From CAVSMC01 sp963728935 (GTDB lineage Bacteria > Pseudomonadota > Gammaproteobacteria > Burkholderiales > Casimicrobiaceae): a DNA stretch of 64,000 bases. Positions 43,215 to 52,356 of this stretch are shown piece by piece. Position 1 is the first letter of the stretch, and every line of letters starts with the position of its first letter. Location of the stretch: positions 1 to 64,000 of the forward strand of contig CAVSMC010000009.1 of the NCBI GenBank assembly GCA_963728935.1, written 5' to 3'. The notes beneath the pieces were generated by a model, which worked only from the letters and a program-made list of their open reading frames with translations, was not told the origin of the DNA and did no database searches. The position numbers and the translations under genes are program-made.

Positions 43215-43915
43215 GAAATCGTGTTCCGGCAGAATTCGGCGAGCTCGCGGACGACCGTCCGCTCCGCGACCGGCGCACGCGCGCGGCCGGCGCCGCCGTA
43301 ATCCATGGCGAGCTTGAAGTCGTATTTCTGGAAGAACGCGTCGAATTGCTCGGCGCCGAGCGTGCCGACGGCCGACAGCTCGTCGGACGTCGGCTCGTAT
43401 TCGAGAAGGATCGCCGCGAGCGGCTGCGGCGCGGGGCCGGCGAGCACGCGTGCGCCGCCGGCGGGATCGTAGACGCTGTGATCGGCGCAGCAGTGAATGA
43501 CGTGCGCATCCGAGGTCGGCGAGCGTTCGCGCTGGTAGCGGATGAACGAGACGTCCTTGGTCGGATAGGCGAGCTTGTGCGCGCAGATCGCCGAAAACGA
43601 GACGATCGCATGCTCGGGACCGACCCCGCCCTCCCACGCGTACGTCGAGCCGTCGTCGCGGCGCAGCGTCGTTGGCGCCGTCACGCGCTGTTGCAGGTTG
43701 AGCAGGAAGCACGGCGTCGCGGCGTACGGATAATGGAATACGTAGTTCGTGTCGCGGGCGAGCGAGCGCGCCTTGATCGGCTGCCCATGCACGTCGACCA
43801 GCAACGCGCGCGCGTAGCGTCGCGAAACCGCGTTCGCGGGCACGGCGGCATAGGCCGCGATGCCGGCCGCTCCGCCAATCGCCGCGCACGTGCCGAGAAA
43901 GCGCCGTCGTTCCAT
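43208..43915 (-). CDS. Tat-exported Rieske [2Fe-2S] protein (235 aa)
   Basis: The N-terminus MERRRFLGTCAAIGGAAGIA has a twin-arginine-type signal (RRRFLG). The Rieske cluster ligands are C-A-H in SAICAHKLAYPTKD and C-A-D-H in IHCCADHSVYDPAGGARVLA, followed by PAPQPL as in the proline loop. It resembles the iron-sulfur subunit of quinol-oxidising complexes, but no cytochrome b or c1 genes are present. It sits between a histone-deacetylase-like gene and an ABC exporter, coupled to the latter. The electron partner is unknown. Confidence 0.88.
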   Translation of the reverse strand: MERRRFLGTCAAIGGAAGIAAYAAVPANAVSRRYARALLVDVHGQPIKARSLARDTNYVFHYPYAATPCFLLNLQQRVTAPTTLRRDDGSTYAWEGGVGPEHAIVSFSAICAHKLAYPTKDVSFIRYQRERSPTSDAHVIHCCADHSVYDPAGGARVLAGPAPQPLAAILLEYEPTSDELSAVGTLGAEQFDAFFQKYDFKLAMDYGGAGRARAPVAERTVVRELAEFCRNTISC

Positions 43916-43929
43916 GCGTCCCCGCGCGG

Positions 43930-44853
43930 CTATACCCCGAGCAGCTCGCGAATGTGCTCGGCGACGCTGCGGCCGAGCGCGGAGAGCGCATAGCCGCCTT
44001 CGAGCGTCGAGACGATCCGGCCCTGCGCGTGCCGCTGTGCGACCGCGGCGAGCTCGCGCGTCACCCACGCGTAATCGGCTTCGATCAGCTTCAGGCCGGC
44101 GAGCGGATCCTCGCGGTGCGCGTCGAAGCCGGCCGAGATGTAGATGATTTGCGGCGAGAAGCGATCGAGCGCCGGCAGCCAGTGCTCGCGCACGACGTCG
44201 CGGAATTGCTGGCTGCCGGTACCCGCGGGCAGCGGGATGTTGACCATGTTCGGCGCGACGTTCTCGGTGCCCGAATACGGATAGAGCGGGTGCTGGAACG
44301 TCGATACCATCAACGCGCGCTCGTCGCCCGAGAAGATGTGCTCGGTGCCGTTGCCGTGATGGACGTCGAAGTCGGCGATCGCGACGCGATCGTAGCCGTG
44401 CGCCTCGAGCGCATGCATGGCGCCGACCGCGACGTTGTTGAACAGGCAGAATCCCATCGCGCGCGTGCGCTCGGCGTGATGGCCGGGCGGGCGCACGGCG
44501 CAGAACGCCGTCCGGCATTCGCCCCGCGCAACGAGATCGGTCGCCAGCACGACGGCGCCCGCCGCGTGGCGCGCCGCGTCGAGCGAATGCGGACAGAGCG
44601 CGGTGTCCGGATCGATGAAGTGGAGACCCTCGTCCGGACTCGCGCCCTCGATCGTCTCGATGTAGGCGGCGTCGTGACAGCGCGCAATCTGCTGCGCCGT
44701 CGCGGCAGGAGCGGTGTAGTGTCGCAGGTAGGGATCGAGTCCCGCTGCGATCAGCCGATCGCCGATCGCATGCAACCGCTCCGGACACTCCGGATGGTAA
44801 GGCCCCATGTCGTGCAACAGCGACGACGGATGCGTGATGTAGGCGGTCGGCAC
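43930..44853 (-). CDS. histone deacetylase family (arginase-fold) deacetylase (307 aa)
   Basis: Bacterial members deacetylate small amines or acetyl-lysine with Zn2+. The start THPSSLLHDMGPYHPECPER is typical. Active-site motifs are FCAVRPPGHHAERTRAMGFC with the His pair, LFNNVAVGAMHALEAHG, ADFDVHHGNGTEHIF with the metal-binding Asp and His, YISAGFDAHREDPLAG and LEGGYALSALGRS. All catalytic residues are present. It starts with a GTG at 44853 and is first in the operon with Rieske and ABC genes. Confidence 0.93.
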   Translation of the reverse strand: MPTAYITHPSSLLHDMGPYHPECPERLHAIGDRLIAAGLDPYLRHYTAPAATAQQIARCHDAAYIETIEGASPDEGLHFIDPDTALCPHSLDAARHAAGAVVLATDLVARGECRTAFCAVRPPGHHAERTRAMGFCLFNNVAVGAMHALEAHGYDRVAIADFDVHHGNGTEHIFSGDERALMVSTFQHPLYPYSGTENVAPNMVNIPLPAGTGSQQFRDVVREHWLPALDRFSPQIIYISAGFDAHREDPLAGLKLIEADYAWVTRELAAVAQRHAQGRIVSTLEGGYALSALGRSVAEHIRELLGV

Positions 44854-45072
44854 GGCAGGCGAACGTTGTTAGGGCGGCAGCGCACAGCGGCATGACGTTG
44901 GACCATGCCGGCGCGGCTTCGGCACGCGCGTCCGCCAGGGCTCCTCCAGGGACCGCAACCTGCCGAGCGGAGTGTAGCCCGGCTCCGGCGGTGATGACTA
45001 GCGCTGTCCGTCGGGTTAGAGTCTGGCGTGTCTATTGCTTGAATCCTGTCGCTTCATTCCACGAAGACCGCT

Positions 45073-46032
45073 ATGACCGTCCGACCCGCGAGCCACGCGT
45101 TGGCCCCTACTGCCCAAGGGCTCGCCGACGTGCTCGCGCAACTCGAGCGGATCGTCGCCGGCAAGGATGCACCGCTGAAGCTCGCGCTCGCATGTCTGCT
45201 TGCCCGAGGCCACCTTCTGATCGAGGACATCCCCGGCGTTGGCAAGTCGACGCTCGCGCAAGCGCTCGCCGTGACGCTCGGGCTCAAGTATTCTCGCATC
45301 CAGTTCACGAGCGACCTGCTGCCCGCCGACATGCTCGGCGTGTCGATTTTCGACAGCCAGGTTCAAGCCTTTCGCTTCCATCCTGGGCCGGTGTTCAACT
45401 CGGTCGTTCTTGCCGACGAGATCAACCGTGCGCCGCCGAAGACGCAAAGTGCGCTGCTCGAGGCGATGGAGGAGCGCCAGGTTTCGCTCGACGGCCAGAC
45501 GCGCCGGCTGCCCGAACCCTTCTTCGTCATCGCGACGCAGAACCCCGTCGAGCAGATCGGCGCCTATCCGTTGCCCGAGTCGCAGCTCGACCGCTTCCTG
45601 ATGGCGATCGAGCTCGGCTATCCCGATCCGGCGGCCGAGCGCGAGCTTCTCGCCGGCGGCGATCGGCGCGGCCAGATCGCCACGATGACGCCGCTCGCCG
45701 ATCCTCCAACGCTCGTCGATTGGCAGAAGGAAGCCGCCGGCATTCACGTCGCTCCCGCGCTGCTCGACTACGTTCAATCGCTGCTCGCGGCGACGCGAGG
45801 CAACACCGGCGGCAGCGCCGATGCCGGCGCCCGCCGCGGCCTGTCGCCTCGCGCCGGCTTGTTGCTCGTCGCGGCCGCGCGTGCGTGGGCGCTGCTCGCG
45901 GGCCGGCCGATGGTGCTGCCCGAGGATGTGCAGGCGGTGTTCCCCGCAGTCGCCGGACACCGGCTCGCCGCCGGCGCGCGAGCGGGTGCGCTGCACGCGC
46001 AGTCGCTGCTGCGCTCGGTCGCGCTGCCATAG
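45073..46032 (+). CDS. MoxR-type AAA+ ATPase (319 aa)
   Basis: MoxR ATPases act as chaperones with DUF58 and related partners. Walker A is IEDIPGVGKSTLAQALAVTL, then TSDLLPADMLGVSIFDSQVQ, Walker B VVLADEINRAPPKTQSALLE, AMEERQVSLDGQTRRLPEPF and FVIATQNPVEQIGAYPLPES. The lid domain includes GLSPRAGLLLVAAARAWALL. Length is normal and the frame intact. It is first of a three-gene operon, 30 bp before DUF58, and divergent from the deacetylase gene across 219 bp. Confidence 0.95.
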   Translation: MTVRPASHALAPTAQGLADVLAQLERIVAGKDAPLKLALACLLARGHLLIEDIPGVGKSTLAQALAVTLGLKYSRIQFTSDLLPADMLGVSIFDSQVQAFRFHPGPVFNSVVLADEINRAPPKTQSALLEAMEERQVSLDGQTRRLPEPFFVIATQNPVEQIGAYPLPESQLDRFLMAIELGYPDPAAERELLAGGDRRGQIATMTPLADPPTLVDWQKEAAGIHVAPALLDYVQSLLAATRGNTGGSADAGARRGLSPRAGLLLVAAARAWALLAGRPMVLPEDVQAVFPAVAGHRLAAGARAGALHAQSLLRSVALP

Positions 46033-46062
46033 CGATCGTCCGAGCGCCCTCGCGCGATTCGC

Positions 46063-47049
46063 ATGCTCGCGCTGCCGCAACGGACCGGATCGCGATCGAC
46101 GCTGCTCGGTCGTTATCGCCAACGTCTGTTTCGCGACTCGCCGGACGACCGCGAGCCGGTCGTGCTGCGCCATCGCCGTATCTACATCCTGCCGACGCGG
46201 CGCGGTCTCGCGTTCATCGGCACACTCGCGATGATGCTCGTGACGTCGCTCAACTACGCGCTGTCGCTCGGCTTCGTTGTCACGTTCCTGCTCGCAGGTC
46301 TTGCCGCCGCCGCGCTGCTGCACACGTTCCGTAACCTCGCGGGGCTCGAGTTGCGGCCGCTGTCGGCGGGCGAGACATTCGCCGGCGGCGCGCTTCCGTT
46401 CACGCTGGCGCTCGTGGGCGGACAGGCCCCACGCTATGGCATCACGATCGCCGCAGGCAAGGGTGCGCCGCCGAAAACGGTCGACGTGCCGCCCGAAGCT
46501 GCGCTGCCGGTGACCCTCGAAGTGCCGACGGTGCGGCGCGGACGCGTCGCGCTCGGCCGAGTGACGCTGTCGTGCGATTATCCGCTCGGTTTGTGGCGTG
46601 GATGGGCGTACGTGCATTTTCCGCTTGCGGGCGTCGTCTTCCCGGCGCCGGAGACCGAGCCGCCGCCGCTTCCAACCGGCCCCGGCGGACACGATGTCGG
46701 CGCGGTTGCCCGCGGCGAGGATGCCGATCTCGCCGGCCTTCGCGCTTACGTCGACGGCGACGCGCCGCAGCGGGTCGCGTGGAAGGCGGTTGCACGCGGC
46801 GCTGGCTGGTACACCAAACAATTCGAAGGAAGCGGCGTCGGCGGGCCCGCGGAGCTCGCGTGGCATGCGACGCCCGCGACCCTCGACGTCGACCTGCGAC
46901 TGTCGCGGCTCACGGCGTGGGTGCTCGCGGCGGAGCGCGGCGCGCGGCCGTTCGCGCTTTCGCTGCCCGGTAGCTCGCTTCCGCCGGGACAAGGCCGAGA
47001 TCACCGCCGCGCGGCGCTGACCGCGCTTGCGTTGTACGACGCGCGATGA
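46063..47049 (+). CDS. DUF58 domain protein (328 aa)
   Basis: DUF58 proteins are membrane-anchored with a VWA-like domain and partner MoxR ATPases. Two helices lie at about 50-88 (LAFIGTLAMMLVTSLNYALS, LGFVVTFLLAGLAAAALLHT). The core has VTLSCDYPLGLWRGWAYVHF, EDADLAGLRAYVDGDAPQRV and WKAVARGAGWYTKQFEG, the family's DFR-like D-G-D..R.W region. The stop overlaps the ATG of the transglutaminase gene (ATGA). The exact process is unproven. Confidence 0.93.
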   Translation: MLALPQRTGSRSTLLGRYRQRLFRDSPDDREPVVLRHRRIYILPTRRGLAFIGTLAMMLVTSLNYALSLGFVVTFLLAGLAAAALLHTFRNLAGLELRPLSAGETFAGGALPFTLALVGGQAPRYGITIAAGKGAPPKTVDVPPEAALPVTLEVPTVRRGRVALGRVTLSCDYPLGLWRGWAYVHFPLAGVVFPAPETEPPPLPTGPGGHDVGAVARGEDADLAGLRAYVDGDAPQRVAWKAVARGAGWYTKQFEGSGVGGPAELAWHATPATLDVDLRLSRLTAWVLAAERGARPFALSLPGSSLPPGQGRDHRRAALTALALYDAR

Positions 47050-49205
47050 GCGGCCGCTCGACGATGCCGGCAACCGGCATCGCTCGTCGCTGGCGGCATG
47101 CGATCCGCGGCATGCCGCTCGTACCCCAGCAGATCCGTTGGCTCGGAACGCTACTGATCGCGGCGTTGCTGCCGCAGATGCCGTATGTGCCCGCGTGGGT
47201 TGCCGGTAGCGGCGCGATGCTGGTCGCGCTGCGCTTCGTGCTGCTCGCCCGCGATCGCCTGCGCGGGGACGTGGCGCCGGCGCGCATACCCGCCTGGGCG
47301 CTCGCGCTGTTCGCGGTGACCACGGCCGTCGTGATCCGGCAGACCTTCGGCTACGCTCTCGGTCGCGATCCGTGCGTCGCCTTCCTGTTCCTGCTCGTCG
47401 GCATCAAGTTTCTCGAAACGCGCACGACTCGCGACGGCGCGCTCCTGGTGTGTCTTTCGAGCTTTCTGATCGTGACGCCGTTTTTGTACGGCCAGTCGAT
47501 CTTTTCCGCTCTTGCCGCCGTTCCGGCGATGCTGCTGCTCGGCGCGACGTTGATCGCGCTGACGCGTTCGCCCAACGCCGTCCCGGATCTTTCCCGTTGG
47601 CGCGAACCTGTCGGCCTCACGTTGCGAATGCTGCTGCAGGGGATTCCGCTGGCGGCGCTGCTGTTCGTGCTGTTCCCGCGGCTCGGTGCGCCGCTATGGG
47701 GGTTGCCGGTCGACCGCAGCGGCAAGAGCGGGCTGTCGGAGCGAATGGCGCCTGGAATGATCATCGAGCTGTCGCTGTCGGATGCCGTTGCGTTTCGGGT
47801 CGATTTCGACGGCGCACCGCCGCCGCCGTCGGCGCGGTATTGGCGCGGCCCGGTGCTCTCTCGCTTCGACGGCCAACAGTGGACGATGGGCGAGCGCCTG
47901 TCGGGCGGCGAGCTCGCGCACCCGAGGTCGCGCACGAACGACGGCAAGCCCGCGCCGTTCGAGCGGACGATTTCGTATACGGTGACGCTCGAACCGCATT
48001 GGAGACAGTGGCTCTTTGCGCTCGACATGCCGGCGACGCTTCCGCGCCATGGCGCCGACGAAGACGGCGGCGATGCGGGCGGCGCGCCGCTTGCGGTGCT
48101 GGCGCGAGATCAGACATTGGTCGCGCCGCAGCCCGTCACGCAACCGTTGCGCTATCGCCAGAAGTCGCTGTTGCGCAATTCGTACCCCGCGCTCGCTGCG
48201 GAGCTCGAAGGCCCCGCGCTGGCGCGTTACCTGCAATTGCCGTCGGCAAATCCGCGCACGATCGAATTCGCCCGCGCGTTACGCGATGCGAATCCCGACG
48301 ACGTGAGCTTCATTCGGGAGGTGTTCGCGTACTTCCGGAAGGAGTCGTTCGTCTACACGCTGTCGCCCGGCGAGGTGTTCGACCGCGATCCGGTCGACGG
48401 CTTCATGTTCCAGCTTCGACGCGGCTTCTGCGAGCATTACGCGAGCGCGTTCGTCGTGATGCTGCGCGCCGCGGGAGTTCCGGCGCGCGTGGTAACCGGC
48501 TATCAGGGTGGCGAAATCAACCCGAACGGCGGCTACATGATCGTCCGTCAATCCGACGCTCACGCATGGGCCGAAGCGCTGATCGACGGCGCTTGGCGCC
48601 GTTTCGATCCGACCGCCGCGGTCGCGCCGGCGCGTATCGAGATGGGACTCGGATCGCTGCCTGCGAACGAACCCGTGCCGCTGCTCGCACGGCTCGACGA
48701 CAGCTGGCTCAAGGAGATGCGACTGTCGTGGGACGCGCTCAATTACGATTGGCGGCGCAACGTGATCGGATTCAATCGCGACCGACAACGTTCGCTGTGG
48801 CGCGATTGGAAGATCGACCGTTTTGCCGCCTGGCAGGTCGCGACCGCCGCAGCGGCCGCCGCGATCGGCTGGGTTGGCGTCGTGCTCGCTTGGCTTGGCT
48901 GGAAGCGCCGGCACAGCGATCGCGCGCGCGCGTTGTGGGAAAGCCTGTGCGCGCGGCTCGGACGCGCGGGTTTGCCGCGACAGCCGTACGAAGGTCCACT
49001 TGCCTATGTCGCGCGCGCTTCCGCACGCTGGCCCGAGTACGGCCCCGCATTCACCGTGATCGGCGAGGCGTACGCGTCGCTGCGCTACGGGCCCGCCGCT
49101 GCGCGCGACGACGACGATCGCGATCGTGCGATCGCTCTCGCCCACCTCGCGCGAGCGCTCGACATTCTGCCGGCGCCCGCGGCGCTGCGCGCGCTGAAAA
49201 ATTAG
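47046..49205 (+). CDS. tgpA: TgpA-type transglutaminase membrane protein (DUF3488), 719 aa
   Basis: TgpA is an inner-membrane protein with a periplasmic transglutaminase domain, essential in Pseudomonas aeruginosa. N-terminal helices run to about 195 (FLLVGIKFLETRTTRDGALL, LRMLLQGIPLAALLFVLFPR). The catalytic domain has RRGFCEHYASAFVVMLRAAG with Cys, PNGGYMIVRQSDAHAWAEAL with His, and AWRRFDPTAAVAP with Asp. The C-terminus has one more helix and a DUF4129-like tail. The stop TAG is supplied by the first REP copy at 49203. Confidence 0.95.
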   Translation: MSGRSTMPATGIARRWRHAIRGMPLVPQQIRWLGTLLIAALLPQMPYVPAWVAGSGAMLVALRFVLLARDRLRGDVAPARIPAWALALFAVTTAVVIRQTFGYALGRDPCVAFLFLLVGIKFLETRTTRDGALLVCLSSFLIVTPFLYGQSIFSALAAVPAMLLLGATLIALTRSPNAVPDLSRWREPVGLTLRMLLQGIPLAALLFVLFPRLGAPLWGLPVDRSGKSGLSERMAPGMIIELSLSDAVAFRVDFDGAPPPPSARYWRGPVLSRFDGQQWTMGERLSGGELAHPRSRTNDGKPAPFERTISYTVTLEPHWRQWLFALDMPATLPRHGADEDGGDAGGAPLAVLARDQTLVAPQPVTQPLRYRQKSLLRNSYPALAAELEGPALARYLQLPSANPRTIEFARALRDANPDDVSFIREVFAYFRKESFVYTLSPGEVFDRDPVDGFMFQLRRGFCEHYASAFVVMLRAAGVPARVVTGYQGGEINPNGGYMIVRQSDAHAWAEALIDGAWRRFDPTAAVAPARIEMGLGSLPANEPVPLLARLDDSWLKEMRLSWDALNYDWRRNVIGFNRDRQRSLWRDWKIDRFAAWQVATAAAAAAIGWVGVVLAWLGWKRRHSDRARALWESLCARLGRAGLPRQPYEGPLAYVARASARWPEYGPAFTVIGEAYASLRYGPAAARDDDDRDRAIALAHLARALDILPAPAALRALKN

Positions 49206-49338
49206 GGTCAGACTCGACTTTTCGAAAAGTAGGGTCAGACTCGACTTTTCGCACACGGCTCGACTTGAGCAACCGGATGCACGAAAAGTCGAGTCTGACC
49301 CTACTTTTCGAACGCGACGAAAAGTCGAGTTGACCCTT
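49203..49338. repeat. cluster of four 20-bp REP copies between tgpA and rpoS
   Basis: The unit TAGGGTCAGACTCGACTTTT occurs direct at 49203-49222 and 49230-49249, inverted at 49284-49303, and inverted with one base missing at 49320-49338. Direct and inverted copies can pair into hairpins between the convergent genes. Two more copies lie at 55981-56052. Confidence 0.9.
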
Positions 49339-49343
49339 ATCCT

Positions 49344-50393
49344 TCACAGCAGCGCGTCGCGATCGAATCCGCGCCGCACAAGCCGAGCGCGCAGTTTGTC
49401 GAGCGCCTCGGTCTGAATCTGGCGAACGCGCTCGCGCGTCACGCCGAGCTCGCCGGCGAGTTCCTCGAGCGTGGCGACGTCACGACCGGACAAACCGTAA
49501 CGCCGCTCGATCACCGTTCGATGGCGCTCGGAGAGCTCATCGAGCCATTGCCGCACCCATTTCTCGAGCGCGGTGTTGTGCAACAGCAGCTCCGGCGCGA
49601 CGACGGCATCGTCGGGAACGCTTTCGCCGATCGACAAGCCCGGCTCGTGCGCGTGCGGCGCATCGAGCGAGGTGACGTGCTCCGCGTAGCCCAGGATGCG
49701 GCGCACCTGCTCGACCGGCTTTTCGAGCAACACCGCGACGTCATCGAGCGACGGCTCGCGGCCCTCGGCCATGCCGTGCGTCTCGAGGTGACGCAACGCT
49801 CGCAGCACGACGTTCAACTCCTTCACCACGTGCGCCGGCAAACGGATCGTGCGCGACTGGTTCATGATTGCGCGCTCGACCGCCTGCCGAATCCACCACG
49901 TCGCGTAGGTCGTGAAGCGAAAACCGCGCTCGGGATCGAATTTCTCGATCGCGTGGATCAAACCGAGGTTGCCCTCCTCGATCAGGTCGGGCAGCGCGAG
50001 GCCGCGATGCAGATAATGCTTCGCGATGCTCACGACGAGCCGCAGGTTGTGCTCGATCAGCTTCTGTCGCGCATCGAAGTCGCCGCCGCGCATCGCGCGC
50101 GCGAGCGCGATCTCTTTGGATGCGTCGAGCAACGGATGCTGCCCGATCTCGTTCAGATAGAGCTGCGTGACGTCGTTGACGAAGTCGGCGGACAGCCCCG
50201 GCGCGGGCTCTTCGAGCGGAAGCTCCGCGGTCCAGCGGTCGGGCTCGCGCTCGGTTTGTGCGTCGACGGATTCGGCGTCCGCATCGGCGTCGGGTGACGG
50301 CGCGGCGTCGCGGATCGTCGGATCGTCGTCGCCCGACAAGAGCCCCGGCAGCTCCGATTCGTGATCGTCGCGCACGTGCCGCGGCAGCGTCAT
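49344..50393 (-). CDS. rpoS: RNA polymerase sigma factor RpoS (349 aa)
   Basis: Sigma-S directs stationary-phase and stress transcription. After an acidic N-terminal extension (about 75 residues), region 1.2 reads DVTQLYLNEIGQHPLLDASK. Region 2 reads LVVSIAKHYLHRGLALPDLI, EEGNLGLIHAIEKFDPERGF and RFTTYATWWIRQAVERAIMN. Region 4 ends with LEELAGELGVTRERVRQIQT. The start ATG is at 50393. It follows nlpD on the same strand by 123 bp, the conserved order in beta- and gammaproteobacteria; in other species the main rpoS promoter lies within nlpD. Confidence 0.97.
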   Translation of the reverse strand: MTLPRHVRDDHESELPGLLSGDDDPTIRDAAPSPDADADAESVDAQTEREPDRWTAELPLEEPAPGLSADFVNDVTQLYLNEIGQHPLLDASKEIALARAMRGGDFDARQKLIEHNLRLVVSIAKHYLHRGLALPDLIEEGNLGLIHAIEKFDPERGFRFTTYATWWIRQAVERAIMNQSRTIRLPAHVVKELNVVLRALRHLETHGMAEGREPSLDDVAVLLEKPVEQVRRILGYAEHVTSLDAPHAHEPGLSIGESVPDDAVVAPELLLHNTALEKWVRQWLDELSERHRTVIERRYGLSGRDVATLEELAGELGVTRERVRQIQTEALDKLRARLVRRGFDRDALL

Positions 50394-50516
50394 GCGACGC
50401 CCTCCGGGTAACAGGGACCGCGTGCTGCGTCGCGTGTCGGCCTCACGCAATCGCGCGGCGACGCGCGCTTCGCGCCTTTGCCTTCGGCCGCCTCGCTCAT
50501 GCGAACCTCGCGCCGC

Positions 50517-51605
50517 TCAAACCGGCGGCAGATACTTGAGCGGGTCGACGGGCTTGCCGAGCCGGCGGATCTCGAAATGCAGCTTCACGTCGTTGGTGTC
50601 GGTGTTGCCCATCTCGGCGATCTTCTGTCCGCGCGTGACCTGCTGCCCTTCCTTCACGAGTATCTCGCGGTTGTGCGCGTATGCCGACAGGTACGTCGCA
50701 TTGTGCTTGACGATGATGAGCTTGCCGTAGCCGCGGAGGCCCGAGCCCGCGTACACGACTTTGCCCGCGGCGCTCGCGAGCACCGGCGTGCCCGCTGCGC
50801 CGCCGATGTCGATGCCCTTCAAGTTCGCCGTCTCCGAATATCCGGCGACGATCTTGCCGTTCGCGGGCCACGACCATTGCAGTCGGTCGTCGTCGCCATC
50901 CGCGCTCGAGGCGCGCGGCTCCGATTTCGGTTCGCTCTTCGCTACCGGTGGCTCGCTCGCCGGCGGGGACGCCATCGGCGCAGGCGCGGCAACGGCGCCA
51001 GGTTGTGGCGTCGCAATCTGCGACGGCGCGAGCGCGGCGGCGCGTTGCGCATCGCGCAATGCCTGCTCCGAATACGGTTCCTTGAAAAGCTTGGGTTGCG
51101 CCTTGTATGCGTCGGTATTGCGCGTGCCGATGGGCGCTGGTTGCGCCGACGAGCCCTGACCGATGACCGCCGGCGCGGTTCGCAGCGGCGCAGTCGTCAC
51201 GCCACCCGGCCCGGCCTGCGACGGCTCGCCCGGCGGGCCCAACCGCAGCACTTGCCCGACCTCGAGGCGATTCGGGTTCTCCATCGCGTTCCACGCGGCG
51301 ACGTCGCGATAGTCGAGACCGTGCTCGAGCGCGATCCCATGAAGCGTGTCGCCGCGCTTGACCGTGTACGTCGGCGGACGCCAATCGGGCTCGGGCGCAG
51401 CCGGCGCGACCGGCGTAGGCGCCGGCCGCGGCTCCGCACTGGGCGCCGGTGCAGGCACTGGCGCCGAGCGATCCTCGACCGGAGCCGGCTTGCGCGTCGC
51501 GCATCCCCCGACCAGCGCGACCACGATGACGGCGGCCGCGACCGCGCACCACGTGCGGTCGGCGAACGAATGCGAAACAGGGCAAGGCGCGGGCGCCATC
51601 ATCAT
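50517..51605 (-). CDS. nlpD: NlpD lipoprotein, LysM plus degenerate M23 domain (362 aa)
   Basis: Outer-membrane lipoprotein that activates the cell-division amidase AmiC. The lipobox is VVALVGGCATRK, giving a lipidated Cys near residue 35. The LysM domain (about 75-120) reads TYTVKRGDTLHGIALEHGLD and LEVGQVLRLG. A long Pro/Ala linker follows. The M23-like domain has GIDIGGAAGTPVLASAAGKV and VKLHFEIRRLGKPVDPLKYL; the usual zinc-binding H-x-x-x-D and H-x-H are not complete, as in other NlpD proteins. It sits between pcm and rpoS. Confidence 0.94.
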   Translation of the reverse strand: MMMAPAPCPVSHSFADRTWCAVAAAVIVVALVGGCATRKPAPVEDRSAPVPAPAPSAEPRPAPTPVAPAAPEPDWRPPTYTVKRGDTLHGIALEHGLDYRDVAAWNAMENPNRLEVGQVLRLGPPGEPSQAGPGGVTTAPLRTAPAVIGQGSSAQPAPIGTRNTDAYKAQPKLFKEPYSEQALRDAQRAAALAPSQIATPQPGAVAAPAPMASPPASEPPVAKSEPKSEPRASSADGDDDRLQWSWPANGKIVAGYSETANLKGIDIGGAAGTPVLASAAGKVVYAGSGLRGYGKLIIVKHNATYLSAYAHNREILVKEGQQVTRGQKIAEMGNTDTNDVKLHFEIRRLGKPVDPLKYLPPV

Positions 51606-51644
51606 CGGAGGCGTGAACTCGCGCGAAGTTCACGCGCGCAACGC

Positions 51645-52325
51645 TCATGCAGTGCCGGGCAATAACGGAACGAATCTTACCGCATCGAGCGTCTGTTCCC
51701 GATAGCCGGACGGCGTCGCCTCGATCACCGTGAGCCGCTGCACATAGTCGCCATCGTCGCGCTGCCCGAGCGGCAACACCATGCGTCCGCCCGCCTTCAA
51801 GTACTTGAGAAGCGCTTCGGGCACGTGCGTCGCGCCGGCAGTGACCACGATCGCGTCCACCGCGAGATCCTCGCCGAGGTCGGTCGAGCCGTCGCCGTGC
51901 TTCAAGCGCACGTTCTTCACTTTGAGCGATTGCAGATTTCGCCGCGCCTTCGCCACGAGCGCGCCGATGCGCTCGACCGTGTACACCTCGTCGGCAATCT
52001 GCGCGAGCACGGCGGTCTGATAACCGCAGCCGGTGCCGATTTCGAGCACGCGTTCGAGCTTGCGCCCATCGCGGGCGAGCTCGGTCATCCGCGCGACCAC
52101 CCATGGCTGCGAGATCGTCTGCCCTTCGCCGATCGGCAACGGGCTGTCGTCGTATGCGCGAATCGCGAGTGCCTCGTCGACGAAGATGTGACGCGGCACC
52201 GCGTTCATCGCGGCAAGCACGACTTCGTCACGAATGCCCTGCTCGCGCAGCCGCTCGATCATCCGCGCCCGCGTGCGCACCGACGTCATGCCGATTCCCG
52301 TCAGCTTCTCGCCGAGCGTCCCCAT
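51645..52325 (-). CDS. pcm: protein-L-isoaspartate O-methyltransferase (226 aa)
   Basis: Repairs isoaspartyl residues in damaged proteins using S-adenosylmethionine. Motifs are MIERLREQGIRDEVVLAAMN, VPRHIFVDEALAIRAYDDSP, IGEGQTISQPWVVARMTELA and the SAM site VLEIGTGCGYQTAVLAQIAD. Length is standard. It lies between surE and nlpD in the usual stress-survival cluster and starts with the ATG at 52325. Confidence 0.97.
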   Translation of the reverse strand: MGTLGEKLTGIGMTSVRTRARMIERLREQGIRDEVVLAAMNAVPRHIFVDEALAIRAYDDSPLPIGEGQTISQPWVVARMTELARDGRKLERVLEIGTGCGYQTAVLAQIADEVYTVERIGALVAKARRNLQSLKVKNVRLKHGDGSTDLGEDLAVDAIVVTAGATHVPEALLKYLKAGGRMVLPLGQRDDGDYVQRLTVIEATPSGYREQTLDAVRFVPLLPGTA

Positions 52326-52356
52326 CGCTCCCGCCCTCCTCCTGTCTAGCGCCGCG

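Noticed and set aside
50517..51605. NlpD as an active zinc endopeptidase
   Set aside because: The M23 metal ligands are not complete, as is normal for NlpD, which activates amidases instead.
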